A stretch of DNA of 64,000 nt, from the NCBI GenBank assembly GCA_023374025.1, contig SIJG01000096.1:261822-325821 (forward strand), read 5' to 3'. Made by a program: the position numbers and the translations under genes. Shown in pieces: positions 43,051-52,952 of the stretch. How positions within the stretch are numbered: position 1 is the stretch's first letter; every line of letters begins with the position of its first letter. The notes beneath the pieces are model-generated. The model did no database searches. It was not told the origin of the DNA and worked only from the letters and a program-made list of their open reading frames with translations. This DNA comes from Heterodera schachtii (Eukaryota; Nematoda; Chromadorea; Rhabditida; Heteroderidae).

Positions 43051-43290
43051 TCAGATCACTCCTTCATAGTGATCGGGACCCCACAAAATACACTGAAAAT
43101 CGGGAAATTTTTGAAAAAAAAATTCCTAGGGAGTTGGGAAAATTTTTCTGGAAATTTTGACTAGGCCTATCAGAAAGAGAACAAAATTTTCTTCCGAATT
43201 GCCCTTTGAATGGTGGGTCTATTGTACATAAAGAGTTATACTCGGTTGAAAAATTGATCACCACAAAAATGATCAATTTTTGATCATTTT
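43051..43290. repeat. Arm of the TA-flanked GGGAAATTTTT family
   Basis: TCACTCCTTCATAGTGATCG is followed by TACACTGAAAATCGGGAAAT and GGGAGTTGGGAAAATTTTT, as in the element 31952-32326, but no second arm follows. Confidence 0.5.
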
Positions 43291-43740
43291 CCATTGAAAT
43301 ACTTTAGAATTCAGTCATTTTTGAATTGTCCAATTTTGAATTTGTAGCGACGTGTGGATGGACCATCTTTTGACCGTCCCCAACTCAGACTCAAAATGGC
43401 TTTGCTTTCCGACCGTTTTGATGCTTTGGTGGACAAAAATTTCGATGCAAAAACTACGAAATTGACAATTTGGAGATATCGCAATTCGCGACGGCATTGG
43501 ACCAGAACCGAGACTGACTGAACGTCGGGTCGATGGCACATTTGTGGATTTTCCGCTGCCGGACCATCCGCTGCCCAATAAAATTCGCTTTAAGGATCTT
43601 TGGATTATGTAATAATTAGGGCTGTGAATTTTAGGTTTTAACTAAATTTTTTGCTCCATTGTTTTGAAGAAAGGAGCTTAAAAAACGCATTTCTGCATTA
43701 AAAATTTTCGATTCTGATGTCATTATCGTTCACTAGAAAT

Positions 43741-44641
43741 TAGAGCCCGGCGCGGGACGGGATCCCGCGCGGGATTTTGCGGGATCCCAATCCGCAATCC
43801 CGCATTTTTTGGGAAATGCGGGATTTGCGGGAGTGCGGGATTTTGCGGGATTATACATGCGGGATCCCGTCCCGCAAAATTTTGAGTTCAAATCCCGCAG
43901 CGGGATCCGCAAATTTGATTTTTTGTGCGGGATTCTGCGGGATTTTATTGATTTTTTTGAAAATTTATAAGGACAAAATGCCAAATATTTTTGAATAAAT
44001 TTTTAACAAATTCAATCAAATTAAAGCAATTTTTCTCTCAATTTTCATCTAGGTTTTGCAAAAAATTTCCCGGCGGCGCCTGTCGACACCGCCGGATCGG
44101 CTTTTACTTATTAATCACGTAGAAATGACTCCAAAAGTGCGATATTGGTCATTTTTTGGACAAAATCAGTTAAGAAATTGACAAAATTTTCAAAAAAAAA
44201 TTTCCGGCGGCGCCTATCGGCACCGCCGAACCCTTTTGTTCTAGTTTTTTGAAAAAATTGCGCCGAAAAAAACGGTTTTGAAAAGAAAAAAAGGTCAAAT
44301 TTATGGACCATTAACAGATTTCATTCCCGATCTCTTTTACCGTCGGATCCATTCGAAAAATCTTAGTCGCCCCTTTTAATGCATCGCGCCAGCTCCTAAA
44401 AATTTTCTTTTTCAAAATGACAGGTATTTTTTGTTTTTTGGAAAATTTTTTGAAATTTAATTGAAAATTTTTCGAAATTTCCAAAATCCCGCAATCCCGC
44501 GCGGGATCCCGCAAATTTTAAATGCGGGATTTGCGGGATTGCGGGATTTTGCGGGATTTATACATGCGGGATCCCGTCCCGCAAAATTTTTCAGTACAAA
44601 TCCCGCAGCGGGATCCGCAAATTTGAAATTTCCGGGCTCTA
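43741..44641. mobile_element. Nested hAT-like element with GCGGGAT array
   Basis: The ends are TAGAGCCCGG ... CCGGGCTCTA with a perfect 8-bp duplication CTAGAAAT (43733-43740 and 44642-44649). Both ends carry many GCGGGAT/ATCCCGC words. The centre holds two copies of CCGGCGGCGCCTRTCG. It lies wholly inside the element 43617-46144 and so is younger. Confidence 0.9.
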
Positions 44642-45188
44642 CTAGAAATCACTATTTTGGCGACTTCGTCACTAAAATAGTTAAAAATCACTATTTTGGC
44701 GTTTTGTCACTATTTTTTCACTATTTCGACATTTTTTGGAAAATTCCTTAACAAAAATGCAATAAAAACTAAAAAATACACCCCTAAGAATCGACCTAAA
44801 AACTTTTAAAAAATACCAGTTAGAATTGGAAAATGTTGATAAAATTTTTTTCCCCAAATTTTTTTCTTGACAAAATTTTTGGTTTAAAAATTTCAATATT
44901 TATTTATTTTATTCAAAAATAAAAATAACCAAAAGAAGGGCATGTGTCACTTACGCTTTTGGTGGAAATGAGATGAAATGGGGTGAAATGGGAAGTAGTG
45001 ATAAAAGAGAATTGAAATTTTGATTGGAGAAGCAAAGTAGAAGGAAAAAGTCAGACCTCCAACAAAGGAAATTTGTTTTTTTAATAGGGGTTGGAGAAAA
45101 AATTTTTTTTGAGGAAAAATTTTTTAAGAAAGTTTGAAGTAGCTAGTTTTTAATTTTATTTGAAGAAATTGTTGGAGGTCTGGTACAA

Positions 45189-45884
45189 CTATTTATTGAA
45201 AATATGAGGGTATTGTTTTTCGAGAGATTGAATTTGTTGAACAATTTTGTCAGTTGGTGGCAATGAACTTAGTGCTTCATAACAGACGAGGATAGTTTTG
45301 TTAAAAACCTCCGGTGATTTGGAAATGTCTTCGCTGGTCTTCTGGTTTGGTCCTTCTTCGACAACGGGAGTCGGGGCATTTGTCTGTGAGAGCTGAGTTG
45401 CCGGTGCTATCGGAGCTTGGTTTTGTTGGCGTTTTCGGACACGCGCTTCGTATTCCTCCTTGAGTTGTTCCTTGGTCAGTGCTGGGCGGACGAACAGGCG
45501 CGCCAGGTTTTGTTGAGATCGGAGTCGAGCACGCTCACGCTTCCAGCCTCCGAGTGCCATGTGTTGCTGTGTCGGTGTAGGCATGACCACTTTGAACGGG
45601 CGCGGTATTGTGCGCTGAGGGTCGTAGCGGCCGAGGCGAAAAACGGCGGTTGGCTCAGCCTCAACATCAAGATGGTCCAGAATTTTGGTGGCGACTTTCC
45701 TGTCCTCCTGTACACGTTCCGATGGAAGAGCAGCAGCGCTTTCCGGGAGGCCAAGGAGAACCAGTGTGCGGTGTCGTTCTTGTTCTGCGAGTGCAACAGT
45801 GTTTGGGTTCAGGTCCTGTGCAGGTGCCATTGAACGTTTGGCGCGAGGCGGAGTGATGTTTGTTGCGTTGGTTCGTCGCTTCAT
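45189..45884 (-). CDS. L1-ORF1-like transposon protein
   Basis: The frame has 231 residues from ATG 45884, uninterrupted and GC-rich. The central part resembles the RNA-binding ORF1 of L1-type elements: VLLGLPES, then HLDVEAEPTAVFRLGRYDP, RPFKVVMPTPTQQHMALGGW, and RPALTKEQLKEEYEARVRKR. In that family this protein binds RNA as a nucleic-acid chaperone. Here it stands alone inside a hAT-like element, with no endonuclease or reverse transcriptase beside it. Whether it is cargo of the hAT-like element or a separate insertion is open. A short inverted pair (CAGACCTCCAACAA and complement) lies just after its stop. Confidence 0.6.
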   Translation of the reverse strand: MKRRTNATNITPPRAKRSMAPAQDLNPNTVALAEQERHRTLVLLGLPESAAALPSERVQEDRKVATKILDHLDVEAEPTAVFRLGRYDPQRTIPRPFKVVMPTPTQQHMALGGWKRERARLRSQQNLARLFVRPALTKEQLKEEYEARVRKRQQNQAPIAPATQLSQTNAPTPVVEEGPNQKTSEDISKSPEVFNKTILVCYEALSSLPPTDKIVQQIQSLEKQYPHIFNK

Positions 45885-46740
45885 GTCGGATAATTAGAAA
45901 ATAATTTTTTGCGATCTTAAGGACTTAATTGGACTATAACAAGTCTTTGCTAAAAAATGTAAGAAAGGAATGTACCTCATTTGTAACTGCAATCAGTGAA
46001 TAAAATTCTTTTTTGCTCATTTTTTGGCTGAAAATTATGTCACTATTCGTCATTATTTTGGACTTTTTGTCACTATTTTGGCATTTTTGCTCACTATTTT
46101 AGTTAACTATTTCGAGATTTTTGGTCACTAAAGTCACAGCCCTAGTAATAATAACATAAATTTTCTGTGTGTATTAATGCATTTTTTATATTTCATCAGG
46201 TACCTTGACAATTCCGTGCTCGCATTTCTCCGTTCCAATAAGCAAACATTTGAGCTTTACCAATGGCGAAAATTTGGACATTTTCGTCGCCACATTTCGC
46301 CCACAATTCTCACTGATCTTGATCAATTGAATTCAATTCAATCTGATGATCTGTTCCCCGAATCGATGGGTCCCAACTAGGTATTTAAAAAAGATGGCCA
46401 TCCTATTCATTAAACAACTAATTGATTGATTGGGTGGATGTTTTTGATTTGCGCTTCCTTTTTGTTTAGACATTTCTTGGTGCCACCGCTTCGGTCAGCT
46501 ACAAAATTCGAATTTCTTTGCATTCTGAAACATCGCTAATTGAGCCATTTGAATCGGTGAACGAACGGACCCAAGAAAAGCTGACATTATTTCTTGTTGA
46601 AGAAGCTGTTGGAGAAATTAGTGAAAAGGCGGCGCCGGTTCAATTGGAAAACGACGAAAATTGCGACGCCAATTTGAACACTCCAATTCAGTTTGTGGGG
46701 TGGCAAAAGTTCGATTGGGTAACTTGTAAAAGATAATTCA

Positions 46741-47393
46741 ATTCATTCATTTAAAATTGTGTTTAATTTTCGGCCTTATGGCTTCTTGCGGACGAAGAAA
46801 AAGAAGCGGATCAAAGCATCGAAATATCGTCGGATTGCGCGGAAATTTCCTCTCAGAAATGTTTATTAAAGGTTCTTTCGTTCGAATATACAAATATATG
46901 TTTATTTATTTGTTTGCTTTTTTGATTATGGCCAATAAACTGAAGATTATCAATTGATTTGATGCCTAAAATGAGAAAGAGAGCCATTTTGTTTAGAGCG
47001 GTGCTAAAACCACCAAAAATTGATTCCAAAAAATCAACTTTTAAATATATTCGAATTAACCTCAAAAAATCTGTTCAAATTTCCCATAATATAAGAGATC
47101 ATTTTACACTCAACAAATTAAATCGCAGAGAAATATGCAATAACAAAACAAGTTCACATATAATATAACATAGGGACGGCAATTGTGAAGATTACGGGTC
47201 CCACAAAAAAATAAATAAAAATCCAAAAAACACATTTTTAGGGGTTTGAGCACGAATTTGACCTTCTTTTGAACTAGTTTCGAACCCCTGACCCGGATTT
47301 GTACATTTGAAAAAAATTCAAATTTTCAATTTTTGCAAATATTGCTGATGCATTGATTGGTACTGTAACTACAATATGAGTAAAGGAAATCGA
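46741..47393. other. Intergenic with one dispersed repeat copy
   Basis: 47235-47315 is a diverged copy of the CGCTGATCACGAATC family (AGGGGTTTGAGCACGAATTT, AGTTTCGAACCCCTGACCCG). The open frames in 46750-47170 are not supported. Confidence 0.35.
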
Positions 47394-47935
47394 TCAATTA
47401 TTTACGGGGTAATAAAAGGCAATGTGATAAATCATATTGTCAAATGCCTCTATGGTTTTCTTTCCGTTAAACTGCCTCCACATGTGCTCATCGCAATAAC
47501 TTGGCAACAATTCGCGGTAAGTCCCGGACATCACCTTGAACTTCATTTTGAGATTTTTCCAAAACATTCCACATGGTTCGTATGGGCTCCGGTAATAGGA
47601 TCCACGAAGTGGATTGTATGATTAACAGAATGGTGGACATAAGGTGGGATGGCAGGGATGGCTGGAATTGCGCCACCCATGTATGCTGCCCATTGACCGG
47701 AATGTATGCTTGACCCCGGCACCACAAATTCTTCGATTATCGGCAAGAGTGTGGCGCGAGATCTGTCTGGCACGATGCGGACAACTCCAATATTGGTGTG
47801 CACGTCATACATTCCAAACAACCAAATCTCGCGCCTCTGTGCCCCCGATAGTACTTTCGACGCGCAATAAACGCCTCGTCAATTTGGACAACATGTCCAA
47901 CTCCTCCCAACCTAAACTAAAAATGATCTAATTTT
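47394..47935 (-). pseudogene. Merlin-type (ISXO2/IS1595-like) transposase relic
   Basis: Read leftwards: HVVQIDEAFIARRKYYRGHR (first catalytic Asp region), CLECMTYT-type divergent strand, VVRIVPDRSRATLLPIIEEF, SSIHSGQWAAYMGG, HHSVNHTIHFVDPITGAHTN HVE, then after a one-base frame change FWKNLKMKF, TYRELLPSYCDEHMWRQF and a stop at 47394. This is the DDE domain of the IS1595/ISXO2 superfamily, which in animals is represented by Merlin. The position usually held by the second catalytic Asp (SDxW) reads SGQW, so the enzyme would be dead even without the frameshift. Confidence 0.8.
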
Positions 47936-48231
47936 AAAAAAAGAACAACCGAATGGGGTTGTCAAGCAACCAACGGTTGCAAATCCCTTAGTAAAAGTTT
48001 GACCAATCGATCAGTGTGTGCAGACAATCTGATCATTTGTTGTTTTCGTATGCAACGGCAAACTTAGATTTGTTCCGACCTATATATGAAAATTTTATAA
48101 TTACTAAGTGCCCAGCAATACATCAAGAACATTCCCTTTCGAAGTGGAAAACGAGCTTCCTCGAAAAATGATCCCGCCATAATTGACACTTTCTGCTTTG
48201 GAAATTTTACTGGAATTAACCATACAAAAAA

Positions 48232-50040
48232 TTAAGAAAGAGAATTTATTAAATCAGGGTGTAGATCAAGGAATTTTGATAAGGATGAACGAACAGTTTT
48301 TGGATTTTTTGAATTTATAATATCACTCGGAAGGATATTCCAGAGATTTATAGACCTATTTAAAATAAAATTTTCAGTTTTTGAAGTTTTATTAACTTTG
48401 CGGATTTGTAAATTGTGACGATTTCTGATAGGTCTATTGGAAAATGATAAAAAATCTTTATGGTTTAGGTGAAAGTAGTTGTTAATAAGTTTATAGATAA
48501 AGACAATATCAAAAATTTTGCGGCGTTTTTCGGGAGATTCAAGATTTAATTTTTTAAGCCGTGAAAGATAAGGGGAATGATGAATTTTACATTTGCGAAG
48601 TGCCATGCGCATAAAAATTTCTGGACTCTTTCTATTTTATTAATTAAAAGTTTAGTTTTGGGGGACCAAATTTCGGGAGCATATTCAAGGAGGGGTCTTA
48701 CATAGGACTTGAAAGCAAGTCCCCAAATTTTAGGGTTAGAACTATGAATAACTTTTAATAACTGGAAAGACCGAAAGTAAAATTTAAGAGATAGCTTTTT
48801 GAAGAGAACATGTACTGGTAATCATTTAGAAAATTTTTAATCCATTTAAGGATTTTTCCTCTTATCCCAATTTTGTAAAGTTTATAAATGAGAAAAATTA
48901 AAGGGACGATCGAAAGCTTTTTTAAAATCAAAAAAAGATAATGTCGGTATTTTATTTTTAAGATTGCATCATATCATTGATAAAATGAAGAGAATAATTG
49001 GGTAATCGTAGATCTTTTTTGAAGAAATCCGAATTGTCGAGAATTTTAATTTATTTTTGTTTAAGAAAGATAAAATCTCCTTTGCGATAATTTTTTCATA
49101 ATTTTTGATAGTGGACATGTAAGAGAAATTGGTCGGTAATTTTCGTGGTTGGAACTTTCTCGCTTTTTGAAAAGTGGTATGATGATTGATTTTTTCCAAA
49201 TTTCAGGGACTATACCCGAATCAAGAGAAATTCTAAAAAGTTCAGTATGATAGGTGAGATCGATTCATGGCTGGCTTTTAAAATTTTATAACTGATTCCG
49301 TCGGGTGACGACTATTTCTCGAGGGCAAGTTTTTTAATAGATAAGTGATTTGGCAAATATTGAAGTCAATATCGGAAATAAAATTTGAATATTCTGAAAT
49401 GTAGTGACAGTCTGGAATTTTGTTAGTTAGAAATTTTGGAAATTTTTTTGAAAAATTTTGGCAAAAATTTTACATTTTTCCTGCACTGAGTTTCAAGGTT
49501 ACCGTCGTAATTTAAGGGGGGGGGGGGATTATGTGTTGAATTTTATAATTATTTCGAACATATTTAAAAAGTTAGGGGCGCAGGATACAAGTTTCCTTGT
49601 ATTAAGTTTGTGGAATTTTCTGATTAAAAATTTTGCCTTCTTACAAAGAGAATAATAATCTTTTTTAAGTTGAGGGTTTGATTTCATTTGAGTGAAAAGG
49701 AGTGCTTTTTGTTTGAAGATTTTTTTAAATATAATTCGGATATTTAATTTTGCGAAAATTTTTAAGAATTTGTCCGGTGGGTAAGTAAATTTCACATAAA
49801 TGAAGAAGGAATTTGAAAAGGTTTGAAATTTGACGTTTAAGTCGAAAACAGAGTTTAAAAAATTAAAACCGTTTGCTATTGTAAAGTTCACCATAAGATT
49901 TATTTTAGAGAAATCCCTTATTAGAATTTTGGGGATGTCAGGAGGTCTAATTCGGAGTGAAAAATGCAAACCTTCCTTGATTTGAATTTGTGGTTGTAAT
50001 TGTTTATTATTTATTAGAAGAAGATCAAGGATGGAACCTT
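48232..50040 (-). pseudogene. 5'-truncated LINE (Jockey/CR1-type) reverse transcriptase relic
   Basis: From right to left, 49969-49529 encodes a linker typical of the region between endonuclease and reverse transcriptase (LKKDYYSLCKKAKFLIRKFH). 49199-48969 has reverse transcriptase block 2 remnants (WKKSIITPLFKKR- and NYRPISLTC-like, in shifted frames). 48612-48232 is a clean C-terminal region (KIFDIVFIYKLINNYFHLNH ... NLWNILPSDIINSKNPKTVR). Several frame changes separate the parts, and no catalytic YxDD is intact. Such 5'-truncated copies are the normal outcome of LINE retrotransposition. Confidence 0.75.
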
Positions 50041-50084
50041 TTATATGGGTGGGTAAAGTTATACAATTTTCGAGTTGAAATGAA

Positions 50085-50645
50085 GGACGACGGACGATTC
50101 GTTTTTGGCCAATTCGTTTTTACCCCGATTCGTTTTTATTACCCCGATTCGTTTTTTGGGCCGAAACGCGAAAATCGGTGAAATTTCAAAGATTTTTTGA
50201 CATATTTCAATTCAGGAATACTTTTTATGTCATTTCAAATGATTTTTAATAGTTTAAGATCCAAATTAAGAAATTTGAAAATTCGAAATTACTTTCTTCT
50301 GAACTTAGTTTTTTTGACAAAATTTTCTTTTTTTTAATTATGTACTTTAAAACATGTTCCCGGGGGTTTTAAGGGTCGCTGATCACGAATATGACATCCG
50401 TTTTTACCGAAAACAAAATTTAAAAAATTTTTTTTTTAAAGTTAGAAAATTTTTTTTCGAAATTTGAAAATTGGCTAAAACACAGTTAAAGGGGTGGGTA
50501 AACTGTAAGCCAACTTGAAACACATAACTAAGCTTAAATTTATCTAAAATATTTAAAATTTCATCGATTCAACCTCGAATTTTTGAATTTCTACCTCAAA
50601 AAACGAATCGGGGTAATAAAACGAATTGGGGTAATAAAATCGAAC
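50085..50645. repeat. Foldback with CCCCGATTCGTTTTTATTA words
   Basis: 50090-50165 has ATTCGTTTTTGGCCAATTCG and two TTACCCCGATTCGTTTTT units. 50595-50640 is the inverted counterpart (ACGAATCGGGGTAATAAAAC). 50345-50410 inside it is a copy of the CGCTGATCACGAATC family. The last bases of the window (63988-64000) begin the same GATTCGTTTTTGGC word. Confidence 0.6.
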
Positions 50646-51555
50646 CCTTTGTTTACATTTTTGTTCAAAAAATGACAAAGTTTTCCGATTTTGAACCACT
50701 TTTTGAAGAGAATAAAGATTTTTAGGGGCTGGCGGGAAAAGTATATGGTACTCTATTTTTTTGAAAAAGAAAATTTCGAAATTTTTTTACAAATAAAGTT
50801 ATTGGTTTTAGGATCGAAGAATAATCTAACATCCATTTCGACCCATTCTAAGTTTTTTTTTAATAATAATTATTTTTTTTGTTGTGATTTAATTCATAAA
50901 ACAATCCCTATTCATTAATAATAAAAATTTAATTCTTTAAAGATTTACTTAGGAAGATTTTTTGAATTACAATATTATTTTTTGAAATCAAATTGCTTTA
51001 ACTAGAGTCATGGACATAAATTTTGAACCACTTGCTTTGCAGTGATATTTTCTTTTGATAATTACCTATTTAATGCAATTAAGAGCACAAGTGTCATAAC
51101 ATTTTTGTAGAATTCTTTGTGAGCTTTCGAATGATGCCAAACATTAGTCGAAATTTGTTATGGCACAGTTTTTTTTTTCAACTTTATGTGCCACTCTTCA
51201 TTTTCGGGTGGTCATATATAAACAAATATTTTGTGGTCATTAAAAATTCAAATTTGAGAGCATAGGAAAACCTGTAATAATTCATTAGAATATATTTTGA
51301 TGTTGAAAAAAATCTTTTACAATTAGATAACTCTTGCATGTGATCAGAACATCCAAAAAAACATTTTATTTTAAAATGTGCATAATTTGTCGAATTTGAG
51401 TGTCGCATCCAAAATAAGCAATTTTATGAGATTATTAGGATTCCCGTATATATCAACGGATACCCAACATTTTGTAAGAAATGGAAAAAATAATTTTTTT
51501 ATTAGTAAAATATTGATTGTGATTTAATTAAAAATATTTTTTATTTACATATTAT
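50646..51555. other. AT-rich intergenic region
   Basis: One diverged repeat arm lies near 50800 (TAATCTAACATCCATTTCGA) and a TCGAATGATGCCAAACATT word at 51126. No gene is seen. Confidence 0.35.
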
Positions 51556-51665
51556 TAATTGCGATGAATCAATAGAGAGAAATTTACAATATTTTATTAA
51601 AATTCTGTCAATAATTCATTTAAACTTTGAGAATTTCTTAGAGCAAAAAATTCATTTTCTATCAT
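51556..51665 (+). promoter_or_regulatory. Ancestral upstream region of the HTH-repeat gene
   Basis: AATTGCGATGAATCAATAGA and AAAATTCTGTCAATAATTCA match, in order, the region directly upstream of the paralogue starting at 40250 (minus strand, ~40440-40300). In this locus a 1.25-kb Tc1-like element lies between this block and the ATG at 52953. Promoter function is inferred from conservation. Confidence 0.6.
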
Positions 51666-51666
51666 A

Positions 51667-52919
51667 CACTGTGTAACATTAGAATAAGGACACCCTATTT
51701 TTTGTTAGTTTGGCCACTTCCCATGAACCAATCGAGCTGAAATTTTAATTGTACGTAGCAATTCTGAAAATATTAAGATTCTGAAAGTGAGAAAGAAAAA
51801 TGATGCCGGAAAAAAATTTTACGAATTTTTTTCCAAAATTGGGGTGTAACATTAGAATAAGGACACTTTAGAAAACTGAGAAAAATCTCAATAACTACCA
51901 AAAAGAAACTGATAAAACAAGCACAAAAAGAAATAACAAATCTTTATTGACATTTCTGTTTATTTTGCGGACAGAAATATGTCTTTTAGGGAGAGTTATG
52001 TTGAATTTTCTATGTTTTCCGGAGAAATTAAGGGCTATGAGCCTTAAATTGCCTCTAAAACTTATAAAACCGAATCAAATTGTCAGCAATCAACACTAAG
52101 ATAACTTACAGACATCCTATCAGCGTTTTCTATTCACTTTATGCCAGAAAAAAGTCATTAAACACGAAATTTTTGCGGGTGAAAAAATGCTAAAATCTGA
52201 GTAAATTCAAAAAAAAATTTCTAGGGGGTTGGGAAAAATTTTCCGTAGAAGATGAATATGACGAACAGAAAGAGCACAAAATTCTCTACAAAATGGTCTT
52301 TGGTTGGTGGCTCTGCGATGCGTCTCTGCGGAGGAGCGTTTGGTTAAATACGAATGTCGCAAAAAGTAAGGAAAAATGGCCTAAAATTGGTCTTTTTTTG
52401 GGTAGTCGATATTTAACCAAACGCGCCTCAGCGGAGACGCGGCATAGAGCCCTTATCCAGAGGCCATTTTGTAGAGAATTTTATTCTCTTTTAGAATGCC
52501 TGAATGGTTTTTCACGAAAAAAATTTTCCAGCCCCCTAAGATTTTTTTTCTAAAATTTCCCCAGTTTCAAGCCATTTTATGATTTTTAGATCACCATAAA
52601 GGAGTGATCTGATCAATTTGTTGCAAATGACGTTTTTGATCAGTACAAAAAACTAAGCTTAAATGAATTTTTTCAGATTTTTTAATGCTCAACTCAAAAA
52701 GTTACAGCCTTCTGAAAAAGTGTCCTTATTCTAATGTTACACCCCAATTTTGGAAAAAAAATCGTAAAATTTTTTTCCGGCATCATTTTTCTTTCTCACT
52801 TTCAGAATCTTAATATTTTCAGAATTGCTACGTACAATTAAAATTTCAGCTCGATTGGTTCATGGGAAGTGGCCAAACTAACAAAAAATAGGGTGTCCTT
52901 ATTCTAATGTTACACAGTG
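51667..52919. mobile_element. Tc1/mariner-like non-autonomous element, ~200-bp inverted repeats
   Basis: The ends are CACTGTGTAACATTAGAATA and its complement with TA on both sides (51665-51666 and 52920-52921). The arms (51667-~51874 and ~52723-52919) differ at only a few positions, so the copy is young. Within each arm GTGTAACATTAGAATAAGGA occurs twice, once at the tip and once about 170 bp inward. The interior contains another foldback (GGGGGTTGGGAAAAATTTTC and counterpart). No transposase frame. Confidence 0.88.
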
Positions 52920-52952
52920 TAAAGAATTTAACTGAAAAGAAAATTGTCCAAA

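Larger units (their letters stand above)
43617..46144. mobile_element. 2.5-kb hAT-like element at a 5' splice site
   Basis: The ends are TAGGGCTGTGA ... TCACAGCCCTA with a perfect 8-bp duplication GTAATAAT (43609-43616 and 46145-46152). The duplicated bases begin with the gt of the host intron's 5' splice site. Subterminal CACTATTTTGGC words form short arrays at 44650-44740 and 46035-46130. It contains a nested hAT-like element and a transposon-type ORF on the minus strand. No hAT transposase is recognisable. Confidence 0.88.
43330..46740 (+). pseudogene. F-box-like family pseudogene split by a hAT-like element
   Basis: Exon 1 (~43345-43608) encodes the F-box-like start (QLRLKMALLSDRFDALVDKN) and, after a frame change near 43475, DFPLPDHPLPNKIRFKDLWI. 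Exon 2 (46199-46380) continues with YLDNSVLAFLRSNKQTFELY and HISPTILTDLDQLNSIQSDD, then stops early. Exon 3 (46471-46735) has FLGATASVSYKIRISLHSET and PFESVNERTQEKLTL. These phrases are hallmarks of an expanded cyst nematode F-box-like family whose members are thought to act as substrate adaptors of SCF ubiquitin ligases. A 2.5-kb element occupies the first intron. Frame changes and the early stop show it is not functional. Confidence 0.75.

Noticed and set aside
43733..44649. GCGGGAT array as telomeric or satellite DNA
   Set aside because: It is confined to the ends of one element with an exact 8-bp duplication.
45417..45897. Plus-strand frames opposite the L1-ORF1-like gene
   Set aside because: The minus-strand protein has recognisable family motifs; the plus-strand translations do not.
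47394..47935. Bacterial contamination suggested by an ISXO2-like transposase
   Set aside because: Merlin elements of animals belong to this superfamily, and the relic lies within AT-rich, intron-bearing nematode sequence.
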